This document shows positions 51,809 through 63,169 of a stretch of DNA of 64,000 nt, in pieces (position 1 is the first letter of the stretch; every line of letters begins with the position of its first letter). The position numbers and the translations under genes were made by a program. The notes below the pieces were generated by a model. It was not told the origin of the DNA, ran no database searches, and saw only the letters and a program-made list of their open reading frames with translations. Source of the stretch: Bremia lactucae (lineage: Eukaryota > Oomycota > Peronosporomycetes > Peronosporales > Peronosporaceae). The stretch is from contig NC_090622.1 in assembly GCF_004359215.1 (NCBI RefSeq), forward strand, positions 1,128,518 to 1,192,517, in the 5' to 3' direction.

Positions 51809-53559
51809 TACATAACCGTTTTTGTTTCGTCGACGGCTTGCCTCGTTTTTCACGGATCACGATGGAAGGTGGCCAGTAGTGGCTCTTGGAGAAGATGGCA
51901 GCTTTTTGTGTTGCTGGCAACTGAAAATCGACATTACGATCTTGCAACTTTGATTTTTTGGAAAACGAGCCACGTCGGGCTGGTGGAAATGGTGGCAACG
52001 CACTGACGATAATGAGACTAGGGCGACAAGCGTGCTCACACATGTGAGCGCACTGACCTGTTGAAGTGACAGCGCGCGGACGTTGTGTATCGCTCGTCAT
52101 TTAGACGCAAGAACCTCGCCCGAATGGTTCTGTTACACGGTTAGCAACTGGCTCGAAGCTGAAAAGATCGCGAACAGGTGCAAAAGTTGGCACTTTTCGC
52201 AACACGAAAATACACAACGATTTTTAACCTTTTTTATAAAATAGAAACAGCGTCTTCGACACTACAGGTGGGAGGTCCTTCCTTGGTGCAATTCCGTGTC
52301 ACATGGCTCGATTACGACATCACGAGGGTGAACTTCAAGTGGCTTGATTGCCAGACGGACTTGCATCTTTTTTTATCGAAAGGCACAAACGTGTTTTTTT
52401 TTTCTTTAGCTTTTTAGAGGTACAATACACGTGGCAGTAAGATTCGTTTACAAGTGGGTACAATGTCCGTAACTTGGAAAAAAGCGACATTTAACCTACA
52501 CACACACTTCAAGAGCAGCTAATTGAATTACAAGATTTGGATTATCATTTACGTTTCGTGAAAGTAAAAAAACCGTTTTTAATTCGTTACGATAGCTATC
52601 AGTTTACATTTTTGGAAAGAGTCAGTGTAGAAATGAGTATCATATCTTGGGGAGGCACGGGTCAAGTGGTCGAGTTTTATTATAAAACGGCAAAGGGTGG
52701 ATGATACGGTGACGACAGCAGATTTATTCAGGAAGAGGCGCGGGTGCGCGATATGAGCGTTTCTTTTTAGGATCGAAGGAATAACGAATGAGTGTCCGAG
52801 TATTAGTCTTAAGGGATGGAAGCGTCGACGTAATCACGTTTTGTCATCGTAAGAGTGGCTTTGCTTTCCGACGCCCAAATCCTACTGATCTCTCTGGTGT
52901 AAGATACCGCCGATCAAGAGGCCCAGGCTGTGGGGCTTCATGTCGTTGTGAGCGATGACAGAAATAATACTTTGTAAGTATTCTTCTGAAGCTTGGTATA
53001 AAATGAATGGTGTATTGAATTATTTAATGAGAAGGCTTGATGTTCCGTTAAAAGTCGCTTATCCTCTTAGACTGATCCTGGGTCAATTGTGAATAGCAGC
53101 GACGCTTTCAGAAAGGGATGATCAACGACTTTTTTATGGTTATTTAGATATTTTGATAGTATTTTAGAAGAGGATCTTATACAGTCCCGTTCCTGGGACC
53201 GAGTCACATAGCACAAGCACGAGGAAGTGTGCAGAAACAAGCTGCACTTTAATTTACTATTGATCGATATATTACCTTTTTAAGTATACGGCTAAAAAGT
53301 TGCAAATCCAAGACGGTATTTTCGTTTTTTTTCTTAGGTATCCCTGTTTTTACTTTCATGGTAACGGCTCCGACCCATGTCCGAATGCAAGCTATAGAGG
53401 AGAGTGTCGCACCATGTGCCTAGCAAGCCACAGCCGTGCCGAATATATTGCGGCTCTTATAAAGTTTTTTTATCTCAAAATAGCCGTTATAAGCATTATC
53501 CGTTTCCATGTTAACTAATTATTGTATCATCAAACTCATTTAATGCAAATAAATCTTCA
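51809..53559. other. Gene-poor stretch
   Basis: Several short frames (for example 52178-52417 and 53300-53518) show no family signature. The reverse strand of 51800-52100 continues the low-complexity upstream region of the zinc-finger gene. No RNA gene or repeat is recognised. Confidence 0.35.
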
Positions 53560-53887
53560 TGTAATATTCCCGTTACATTACCGGAAATTCAATCACCTGT
53601 TTTCCGCCTCAATTAAATTGTGGATTTATGTAGCTTTAATTATATGTAATATCATATTAATTTAAGGTGTGATACACGTGTTAGCCACTAGATATAGCAG
53701 GGTAAGGTATTTCACCTAAATTTATTAATAAATTTAGCCCGTTTTGTTCTGTCTTGTGCCTTGCATAGTGAAGTATAAGAGTCGGCGACCTTATTAACGT
53801 ACATCTTTGCCTATTGATTTCTACAAATCATTGAGATTAAGTCGATAAGTATTTCTCCGACCTAAGAAGCGATTTAGCTTCGCTACA
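53560..53887 (+). repeat. Diverged LTR with primer-site remnant (LTR-d-like)
   Basis: It starts TGTAATATTCCCGTTACA and ends TAGCTTCGCTACA, followed by CCTAGTAGCGCTT, a mutated primer site. The end and the leader (an ATG at 53954 after TTGTGAGGTTAAA) resemble LTR-d at 34860-34940. No gag-pol follows. Confidence 0.6.
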
Positions 53888-54451
53888 CCTAGTAGCGCTT
53901 AGTTTCTACGTTACGCTTTACTCTATATAAGACTGATCCTTTGTGAGGTTAAAATGTATTGTAGACCTCTCGGATGCTAAACTTGGCTTTTGTACAACTG
54001 AAAGCCTTCTTTGGGAAATATGAATTTTAAATATTTATAATGACCGTTTTGAAAACAATAAAAACATGCAATTAATTCGGATTTGACTTCAAAAAAAAAA
54101 TTCTTTCCTCATAAAATACTAAACAAAGACTATTTTGCACCAATCGTCATTGGTAATCAATATGTCAGACAGAAATAAAACAGTAATATAGAAAAGCTCT
54201 ATTTAATATCAAGATGTACGATATTTTGGTACAATAGCAAAGAATCTTTAAAAAAATCATGCACCCTCATATACATCTGATAACCAAGTTGATAGAACTT
54301 TAGAATATGAGCGATCAATAGGATGGAAAATCAAATTTGAGACTTCTTTGCGTATGTCACCACCGATCATCAAACATTAATTAGAGCTCCCACAACAATA
54401 AAATTAAATACGCAAATTTTCCTTACGTATTCCAGATGATAAATAAAAGAA

Positions 54452-57087
54452 GGGACCACCCAAACGGTAACCATCCCTCCCCAAATTGATTTAATTGGCT
54501 GTAATCCACCCTTCCGATTGGCTACAGCTAGAGGTGAAGTACGGAACATTGTGCTTCTGATTGGTCAAAGAGAATGAACGCAACAGTAAGAATCTCAACA
54601 CTTACCTTCAAATTGCAACCTTCCCTGCTACAACAACTATATCAAAATGAACACCCTTGCTCCCTCCCACATATTTGCACATGCTTCTCTTGCTGAGGAT
54701 CAAGCTGTTGTAAAGGCCCATGCAACATCACAGGGATATGTCATTGTTGTCAAGCATACCAAGAGGGTTGGCAACAGGAAGGAAGGCAATGTCAAGGTGG
54801 TATACTATCAGTGCTCACAATCAAACGCTCCTGTAATGCACAGTGGCCCAGGCGAGCGTATGAGGCCAAGTCGGAGCAGTGGCTGCCTTCAGAGCCAGCA
54901 TACGCAAATAAGAAAACCAATGGCTTGTTAAATTATAAACGCTGAACACAAACATGAGGCGTTTGCGCATCCGAGCGCGCATCCGCAGGGACGCACTGGC
55001 ATGCTCACATCAGAACAAAACCAAATTGTATTGGGGTTTCACGTGCGCTTGTTTCAAATAGCCGTATCCTCCACCACAATTCAACAGAATGAAGGTGTTT
55101 GGCTGACAGGACAAGACGTTCGCATTATTAGGAAAAAAGAACTGGCCATGATGCTCAACGGCCGCTCACTTATTTCAGCTCTGCTGGACAGCCTTGGTGA
55201 TGATGCCCGCCACTTCTCACAGGTTGACAGGGAGCATAAGCTCACCCGCCTTCTGGTTATTTCACCCTGCGCTCGTGAGATCTGCCAAAAGTCCGTGCCT
55301 GTAAAAGTGTTGCTACTGAATGCAAGATACAAGACAACAAGTTTGGAAAGCCTCTGTTCCATGTTGCTGGTGCCACATCTTCCCACCAGAGCTTTACCTT
55401 TGCATTTTGCTTTATGCAAAGAGAGAAAGCTGCAGATTACCGTTGGGCCGTGCACCACCTTCGAGATGTGTTTAAAGAATACAACCTCCTTACCAACAAT
55501 GTCATCTTTGTGACCGATCATGAGCTTGCGCTTATGGGTGCGCTTGATGACACATTTCCCACTGCCAACATGCTGCTGTGCAGGTGGTATATCAACAAAA
55601 ATACCCTCGCCAAGCACAAAGCAGGCTCCAGCAGAAGCATTGGAGGCATTTATGAAGGCATGGTATGCTCTGATCAGTGCCACCACCGTTGAATGTTACC
55701 AAAAAAAAACTCCAGGTAAAGTTTTGTCGATCTTTTCCAGAAGGATTCTTAACCGTGATTTATTCTAATAGTTGTCACCAAATCCGGAACATCCAAGCAA
55801 CGCATGAGGGAGAGATCCAAGCGCACGTTGTGCGCTACTGCAATGACACCTGGCTGGTGTAGAAGGAGAGGTTTGTGTCAGCATTCTTGCGCGGAATGAA
55901 GCATTATGGGCACATCTCAACGTCACGTGTGGAGAGCGCACATGCAACCCTTAAGAAATGGATCAAGACATCAACAGGTATGTGTATCTTTCATTTAAGT
56001 CACATGACGTCCATGCTTTTGCGAACAGATAAGTGCATTTTTAGGTCACCTACTGGTAGTGGATGGCGCAGTTTCGCTTGCATGTGAAGATCAGCTGGCT
56101 GCTATTGTACAGCAAAATGCAGCAGAGCGGGCAATGGTCAACTTGGGATTGGGATCGTTTCTTTGCAGGTGATGGAAAAGATCTCTGTGCATGCACTGCG
56201 CGGCGCATACCAGCTACTTTATTTGCAGGAGCAAAATGAAGAGGTCAGCAACATATGTCTTGGTCTTTTAAATGAAAAATGGGGTATCCATGTCACCATG
56301 AGATGCGCCGCGCAGCCTCAGCCGGCCAATGGTACCGCTAACTTTCAATGACTTCGATCAGCATTGGTGGTTGGTCCAGCCATAGCCACCAAATGTTGCA
56401 GATGTTGTTCTGCCATCAATGGAGACAGCGTTGAAGAGAGCTGTAGATGACTATGACGATTCTGAGGGTTACCGCAAGCGCATGCTTCTTGAGCGTGTGC
56501 TTGCGGTCTCCAATAATGTTATTGTCAGTGATCCTGTGCGAGCAGAGACTCGAGGCCGGCCAACAGGGTCAACACGCCGGTTGCCATCCGCGTTTGGGCT
56601 CGCAGATGCAGCTGCTAATCCTGCACCTCGTCGATGCTGTGGATGGTGTTCCCAGTCAGGGCACAATGCACGTACATGCCACACAGTTTTAAATGTATAT
56701 ATAGAGCCAGTGGAGAATTTAGAAGTAGCAGATGTGTAAGTTAGACCATTTTTGCACACATTTGGCAGCAATTACATATCCCTATGGTGTTGCATGGGCC
56801 TTTATAGCAGCTTGACCATCAGCAAGAGAAGCATGTGCAATTGTGTGGGGGAAGCAAGAGTGTTCATCTTGATATAGTTGTTGTAACAGGGAAGGTTGCA
56901 ATTTGAAGGTGAGTGTCATCTGGGTGTTGAAATTCTTACAGTTGGGTTCATTCTCTTTGACCAATCAGAAGCACAATTTTCTGCTCCTCACCTCTAACTG
57001 TAGCCAATCAGAAGGGTGGATTACAGCCAATCAAAATTAATTTTGGGGGGATGGTTAACGTTTGGGTGGTGGATGGATAATGCTTCC
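54452..57087 (+). mobile_element. Mutator-like element (MULE) with long terminal inverted repeats
   Basis: Left 54452-54757 and right 56761-57087 are inverted repeats of about 300 bp with many substitutions (for example GTAATCCACCCTTCYGATTGG on the left and in reverse on the right). Outermost ends differ: left GGGACCACCC, right (reversed) GGAAGCATTATCCATCCACCACCC. Near-identical ATAAAAGAA (54443) and TTAAAAGAA (57088) may be a 9-bp target duplication. A degenerate transposase lies between. Exact ends are uncertain. Confidence 0.75.
54647..56739 (+). pseudogene. MULE transposase, degenerate
   Basis: The ATG at 54647 lies within the left inverted repeat (MNTLAPSHIFAHASLAEDQA) and starts a FLYWCH/FAR1-like DNA-binding region (GYVIVVKHTKRVGNRKEG, VVYYQCS). 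The DDE core appears at 55414-55692: VIFVTDHELALMGALDDTFP (catalytic Asp) and MLLCRWYINKNTLAKH; the usual CRWH is CRWY. A stop (TAG, 55859) precedes SAFLRGMKHYGH and TSRVESAHATLKKWIKTSTG (Glu region). Two intron-like gaps follow: GTATGT at about 55978 to TTTTAG at about 56045, rejoining GHLLVVDGAVSL; and further on. The C-terminus (56419-56739) ends in a knuckle, CGWCSQSGHNARTC. Frameshifts near 54870-55000 and the stop show it is inactive. Confidence 0.7.
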
Positions 57088-57580
57088 TTAAAAGAAATAT
57101 ATCTACATGTAAAAATATAAAATTTAGTTTTTATAGAATAGTTGTTGCTTTTTATGTTATATTTATTCATTTTTTTTTATTCTAATTAATGTTATATATA
57201 ATTTGCATTGATCAAACAAAAGATGATTTAAAGTTTCGACAAACACTTTTTTCTAAACTTTTAATTCAAAATGATGCTCTAAAGTATTCTACCGATGACT
57301 CAGGTCTAATAATACTGCCAAACTCATTCTATTGATTATTATTGCCGTATTTTCAAGACTGAATGGGAGCAAATCTCGCTACAAGACAAGGAGGCCATAC
57401 GGGCAAAATTTGCTTAAATGATCGAGCTCTCGACGCAGCCTTTCAAGTCAATACTAAATGACATATTTTCTTGTAAACATCGTCTTCTCATTAAGTGCGA
57501 AATTAAAAACATTTTTTTACAAAATTTACAGCATCCACTACAGACAGGGGCAACTTCACGTAGTCTGTGACTCTAGCTTA
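57088..57580. other. AT-rich gene-free stretch
   Basis: 3' flank of the PH-phosphatase gene. Nothing coding or repeated is recognised. Confidence 0.4.
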
Positions 57581-58969
57581 CTATACCTCGGTAAGTTGCG
57601 CGGTCTCCAAGTGACCCGTTTGGTTCATGTACGTGAGCTGCACATTGCCGACGCTGTCAATGTCCATGGCGGTAATACCGCAGTGGTTATAGCGCATGCG
57701 GCCCCACGTCCCATCGGGATCGACGCCGAGCGCCTTGCACACAAACCAGCGAATGACATTAGCATGGCACACGACGACACGAAATCGGTCCTTGGGTCGC
57801 GTTTGCGTCGAATGGACCCCAAATGTCGATGCATAGAGCTTTTGATCTTCTTCACTCAATTCCCGCTCGTCGACTTCGAGATCCTGTGGAATCAAGTGTC
57901 GAAACATCATGCGATACGCCATCTTCAGGCGCGCGCAATCGGAGACCATATTGTCAAGTTTCTCTCTCGCAAGTTGTTGCCGATTACTATTCGGGAGGGG
58001 GTTCCCCGGCCACGCTTCTCGATACAATTTATTTTCCCCAAAACGTACCTTCCCTGTGGGAAAAGCGTCTCCAATTGTTTGTGCCGTTTCGACGGCACGA
58101 CGGATGCCACTATGGTAAATAGGAAATGTAGGGTATCGTTTAAGTACCATTCGGTCGGACAAATATTTATACAAAAAGGTTCCGGTGGCACGAGCCTGCT
58201 GAACCCCGAGCTCCGTCAAGGGACCGCGCAGGTCCGTCGAGGGCGTCGGAGACGTATTGTAATGTCCGTGACGCACGAATATGACGTGCGTGGAACGGCT
58301 TTGGTCCACGAGTGACAAGTTGGAAGATGGAGCGATTACACGAGCCTCAGCGGCCACGGCAATGGCTGTCATCCAGTCCATTAAAACATGCACGCTTACC
58401 GCCGCAAGATTGCGTGTACTACCATTGGCCAACTTTAGACAAAAGGACGAATTGTCTTGGCGGTCGACAGTAGCCCCACTAATGTCCCACGCCCCCTTGA
58501 TCGCGCCATATCGCTGCTTGCTGTCGATCGTGTAGTACGACAGTTCTTGTCCTCGTAGTACAAAAATCCGCTACATATCGTACACTTTTAGCTGAATACA
58601 TGTCCGCACATATTTGAAAAAAATTGATCGTACATTTTTCCAGGATTGCAAACCAGACTCGCCTTTTTTCAAGAGCTGGCCCTCCATGAGCACGTCGGTC
58701 TTGAAAATCTGGACCCGAGCGTCCTGGAGTTTCGATTCGGAGAAATTGTTGCTCAAGTCCGTGACCACGGTCGAACGCATCATCGAAGACGGGCGTAGGA
58801 GAGACGCCATCATGGACGGTCGAGGGGCGTGGGAGTCGTTTGCCACTTGCGAGGCACCAAGGCCACCACTGGACGTGGGTGCAAAGTGATTGAAATTCGA
58901 CAGACGCGAGTTTAGCACATGCGACGGTCGCACGTCCTCCTCGGTTTGATCTGGCGACATTATTGGCAT
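57581..58969 (-). CDS. PH domain-histidine phosphatase (PGAM5-like) fusion, two exons
   Basis: Exons 58969-58634 and 58570-57581 on the - strand, 441 aa. The 63-nt intron (GTACGA..ATGTAG, 58571-58633) lies inside the PH domain: exon 1 ends SGLQSWKN and exon 2 starts RIFVLRGQELSYY, together the standard PH sequence. PH covers about 93-195. The phosphatase follows: RHGHYN at 212-217 with catalytic His213, Arg269/270 in the GIRRAVETA block, and VVCHANVIRW with His381; the end (MRYNHCGITAMDID) is typical of PGAM5, a Ser/Thr/His phosphatase of the histidine phosphatase superfamily rather than a glycolytic mutase. PGAM5 is anchored to mitochondria by an N-terminal segment; here a PH domain replaces it, suggesting phosphoinositide-directed targeting (inference). 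A Ser-rich, unstructured N-terminus of about 90 residues precedes. Without splicing, the two frames are separated by a stop. Confidence 0.85.
58571..58633 (-). other. Intron of the PH-phosphatase gene (63 nt)
   Basis: It has GT..AG ends, is in phase 0 between codons AAT and CGG, and its removal restores the PH core. The length fits oomycete introns and matches those inferred for the LYR gene. Confidence 0.8.
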
Positions 58970-60060
58970 TGTTTTTATGCACGGAGCTTGATCGTTGGCA
59001 ACGTTGCAAAAGAGCGTTTGAGGGGCCCCATCTGGGAACGAAAACTTGCTAAAGGACTGACGGCATGATTTTGTGGTCTAAGGCCACATAAATTCACAGA
59101 TGGTTTAATTTTCTGGTCAAAAGACACAAAAAAGACGCGTATGGGGTGTGGAAAAAGTTGCTGGCCTCTCCCGTCTCTACGAAAGAACTAAAATAGCACT
59201 TGATTGGCTATGCTAATAATTTGAGGCTAATTAAAAGGTTTCATTAAATTTGCCTCTCTTTTAAACAATTTCTAATATATACTTGTTACTTTGCATTAAA
59301 ACTTGTCAACGCGCAAACTTTTAAATTTGGATGATGTGGTTGTCGTCCGTCACCCACTGATGAATTATTCGTAATTATATTTGACGATGTAGTTTCAACT
59401 ACATATTAAGCTGAAACACGTAGAAGTTGTGACGAGCTCAAGCACGGAGAGAAGGTGCGACGCAAGATAATTTATTTACTATGATATAAGTATCAATAAC
59501 GTGGCTCCAACTTCTTAACGCGTGAGAGGCTTTGTTTCATCAACTTACTAATGTTTCATGTTATGTCTTCAATGGAAATGGTAATTTGAGGACACAGACC
59601 TTCTCCATGTGTATTTTAGGGTCGGTCATCGCACCCTTGGCTTTCGACTCGTTCGGGACATTTTTTGGCTATTTTTACAAGCTTAAAAAAACATTTTTTA
59701 GATCATTTTTCTTTGAAAACTTGAGTTGGCAATTTATGTGGCGGACTAATTACACAATATAAATGCTCGGGCAACATAACGATAAACCTCCAACTTCACA
59801 ATTTGGAAACAAAAAAAAAGTATTTTAACGGAAGGGATTTCAAAACAGAGGGGTTCTAATTTGTTTACTTTTGTTGCTAAGCCGCGCCTAGGAACTAAAA
59901 AATTTCTTCTGCACGTCGTGAGCGTGAATGATAATCCGAAGGTACTATTATTAGTGTGGATTAGCTTGTACTGAAGCAGTGAACAGAGCCCGTACTATAA
60001 TGGTATGAATCAAATGAAGAGGAGAGATAAGAAGAAAATTAAAGAAAATTAAATTATTAT
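58970..60060. other. Gene-free stretch between the PH-phosphatase gene and Ty3-6
   Basis: Promoter of the PH-phosphatase gene is expected at the left. Around 59965-59985 a scrap resembling LTR-b (CTTGTACTGAAGCAGTG) is seen. No coding frame is supported. Confidence 0.4.
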
Positions 60061-60508
60061 GGAACCTTTACTAGTACTGGTAAGTATTAGTTAACCTTAC
60101 ACTGATTACAGTGTAGGTAGGGTGCCTCGGAACTTCACGTACACAAGAGTACAGAGGAAAGTTTCTAAGTAATTTAGGAGCTTTGGCTACCAAAAGGTAA
60201 TCCAATGGATTTTAGAGTTAGGTAAAAGTGCAACTGTATAAATAGAATTAGCTTCCTACGTAACGATGCTCTATCTACTACTAAACTTATTTTACTAATA
60301 TCCAACTAAGTATGGCGCCTCCTTGCGGGTTGATCTAGACTTAAATCAACCAATCAGTAAAGCTAATATTTCATTGCATCAATAATATCAGATTTGGTAT
60401 TATTGGAACCATGTAAGTCAAAATTACTAATAATGATAATAATTTTGTAATTCTTTGCTTATTTCCTCTTATCGGAAATAATACTTATGTAACGGGACAC
60501 ACGTTACA
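60061..60508 (-). repeat. 3' LTR of Ty3-6 (LTR-c)
   Basis: On the - strand it starts TGTAACGTGTGTCCCGTTACA at 60508 (two residues longer than quoted elsewhere) and continues as in Ty3-4. The left end is set where similarity to 24956 stops. Adjacent GGGGGGCGTGA on the - strand is the polypurine tract. Confidence 0.75.
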
Positions 60509-60720
60509 TCACGCCCCCCTAACGGACATTCACTTAAGTGATTGATGTAGGGTGACAGGCGAGATTATTAAGTCTTTCCCTGTAATTCGCATTATTAGTT
60601 TTAATCAAAATACCGATTTCAATTGCTTTTTAATTTTAGTCAAAGTACCGATTTTATTTGCATTTTATTTCTAATCAAAATACCTATTTTATTTGCATTC
60701 TTCATTTTTACCAGAATCAA

Positions 60721-62457
60721 GATGAGTCTGTGCGCGTCGGCCGCGTGGCCGCTGCAGCTGCACGGATTAGTGTAGCTGTCTATAAGGCAAATGTTTCAGT
60801 AGACGCTGATGTGTCTACTGCGGGGGGAATAGCTCCTTCTCCTCCCATTGGAGGCGACTGGTATATCATCTGTTGATGGCATTGCAGGTGGCAGGGACAA
60901 GTCACCTGCTCCACCAATTGTAGGTGACTGGACCAAGTCACCTGCATCGCCCGACTCAATGTCTACTGAGAAGGCCGCCGAATCACCCGGGGCCAAGTCC
61001 GTTAAACCTTTGGGTTTTAACATGACTATTAAAGAGGTAATGACGAGGTTGTTTGACTAATCGGACCTCTTTGGTGGGAAGTCACATCATTTGACTCCGA
61101 GGGCGATGACCACTCTATTGACTCAAGTATGCGTCACCAGGAATTAAGTGGTCGCGAAGTTAAGAGCGCTGCTTGTGGTGCTAGTTTGCATCACCAGAAA
61201 AGAAGTAAATTTAGGGATTGCTTCCAACGTCAATTTAACGCTAACGTTATCATAAGCCAGCAGGAGAAGGACCGCAATACGTTGCGGTTCGCTCCTGAAA
61301 AGAGGCCTTGGATACCCTCTAAGAAAAATTGCATTCGGTGGTCTGGTATGACCAACGATCAATATCATATTCCGTAATTCGACTCATCCAGGCTTCACAA
61401 GCCTGGTTGGTTACCCACTAAGAAAAATTGCATTCGTTGGTCTGGTATGACCAACGATCAATATCATATTCCGTTATTCGACTCATCCAGGCTTTACAAG
61501 CCTGGTGAAAATAAAACAGAATTTTTCATCGATGCCTTTTACGGTATCGGTGGTATGCTTGCAAACGGGCAAAGGAGGTCAAACCTTTGTTGCAAGTTTG
61601 GACAGCTGTTGTACAGAATGTACAAAATATAGTCTGTGAGGTCTGGCTTGACGAGCTAAATGCTTTTCGTGAACGGTTCGACAGACGGACCGTAGTCGGT
61701 CCACGCTATAAGTTGCACCGTTTGTCTAGAGAGGCAGGGACTCCTTGCCTCTCGTGGGAGGACTCATGCCCATGCTGTTTCAAGGCAGGTGATGCCCCTA
61801 AGAAAGCATATTCTCTCAAAGATACTCATCGGAGGACTTTTATCTCTTACGAGATACCTTAAAGGACCATCATTTCACGAGCGCGGAAAGCGCTCGTTCT
61901 CCGATGGACCTTCTGCCGAGGAGGATGGGTCTCGTCGCACTGCAAGTCGAGATCCGGAACGTCCAACATCAGTTTGGAACGAGGTTCCCAACTATAATGC
62001 GATGGTGGATACCCTCGCCAACGAACGAGATAATTCGTTCGAGCCCCCTTTGCCTCACGGTGGTCCAAGAAACTTTCAACAAGAAAGCGCTTTTACCACC
62101 TGTATTAATCAATGGTAATAAAGGGGGAGGAAGATCAGGTTCGCCTCGTTTGGCGAGCACGATTATACATCGTGATTTGGATCACACCCTTTCTTATTTA
62201 AGGATGAATCTTTATCCGCGCGATCCCGTCGCCGCGAGTTTGCGGTGACGGTCGATAATGTTTCTCGGGGCCAGTTAAAATGTGGTGCGCAGTGTGCGAC
62301 TGAACAACTAACGAGCGAAAGAACAAATCAGTCCCTTCAAAACGAAATGTTGACAGCTCGTCAGAAGATATCTTCCTTGGAGGAAAGAGTGTATCGTCTG
62401 GTTCAAGAGAATCGAACCATGTTCCGAGACAATAAGTCTTTGGCTCAGAACCATTAG
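60721..62457 (+). pseudogene. Antisense accessory ORF of Ty3-6
   Basis: It reads + while pol reads -. N-terminus 60658-60876: ESVRVGRVAAAAARISVAVY and ANVSVDADVSTAGGI, matching Ty3-4. A central block follows (61129-61632), including IPLFDSSRLYKPGENKTEFF. Then 61587-61862 is open and holds ELNAFRERFDRRTVVGPRYK, LHRLSREAGTPCLSW and EDSCPCCF. 61789-62118 continues (HERGKRSFSDGPSAEEDGSR). 62245-62457 ends with a coiled-coil-like part (EMLTARQKISSLEERVYRLV). A near-exact direct repeat at about 61317-61400 and 61420-61500 duplicates the KKNCIRWSGMTNDQYHIP coding stretch. Frame changes separate the pieces. Function unknown. Confidence 0.65.
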
Positions 62458-62556
62458 GCTTTGGCTGATGCTCTTGACCGTTCGGTGTAATCCGGAATCA
62501 GAAGGAGTTTCGTACTGATAGTACGCCCAACATAAAACGTAGGATGCGTACGCATA

Positions 62557-63124
62557 CTATGAGGCAGCTCGTTGTCTATGCATTGCCTTGGCGATGTAGT
62601 ACACGAAACGGGTCGATATACTTGGGCAGTTATTACATCTGTCTACATTCATCACTGCGTGTTTGGTAAGTTTTAACGCAAGCAGTAGGACGGTCATTAA
62701 CAATACATGAAAGTATGTTTGCTCTTCCATTTCTATCTGAGTTCCGTTTCTGTCGGTCCACTGCATCAGCGATGGAATCTGTACAAAACAAACCACAGCT
62801 TCTCTAGCCAGCACGAATTCACCTGCTGACTCGGTTTTATTTTTTTTCAGTGCGACCGGCTTGCACTGCGGAATTATCAATCATTTCTTTTTTGAAAGTA
62901 TTATGATTCTCATTAATAGTATTGTTTTTGATACTGAGTCTTTCAGCATCGTTGTCTACTTTAATTTTATTTAACTCAACATTGGTATTCTTCGCATTGA
63001 CCTTAGGCATAATGCGTGATGAGCAAGAGCTAAAAGGTTCTTTGCGTGAGCGGCCCCCCCCCCTCACCGCATAAGAGTTACTTTCAAACAGCGTCAGTAT
63101 ATGTAGGTAGCGTAATCCGTTCAC
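62557..63124 (-). pseudogene. Post-integrase region of Ty3-6
   Basis: Two - strand frames (62837-63124 and 62557-62880) match 28318-28740 of Ty3-4: SSCSSRIMPKVNAKNTNVEL, QCKPVALKKNKTESAGEFVL, LAREAVV and MEEQTYFHVLL. A poly-C run at 63055-63063 (+) sits just upstream. Confidence 0.6.
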
Positions 63125-63169
63125 AAAAATGGTGTATGCTTTGTAATACCATGCACTGAATTGTTGATG

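Noticed and set aside
53300..53518. A 72-codon + frame with a Cys/Asn-rich middle
   Set aside because: No start context, family or neighbour supports it. It could be a scrap of an old gene, but this cannot be shown.
55081..55686. A 201-codon - strand frame within the MULE
   Set aside because: It lies opposite the conserved DDE core and carries no recognisable domain; best read as a shadow of the transposase.
58479..59009. A 176-codon - strand frame overlapping the PH exon
   Set aside because: It runs in a different frame from the PH exon and has no family signature; the PH and phosphatase frames explain the region.
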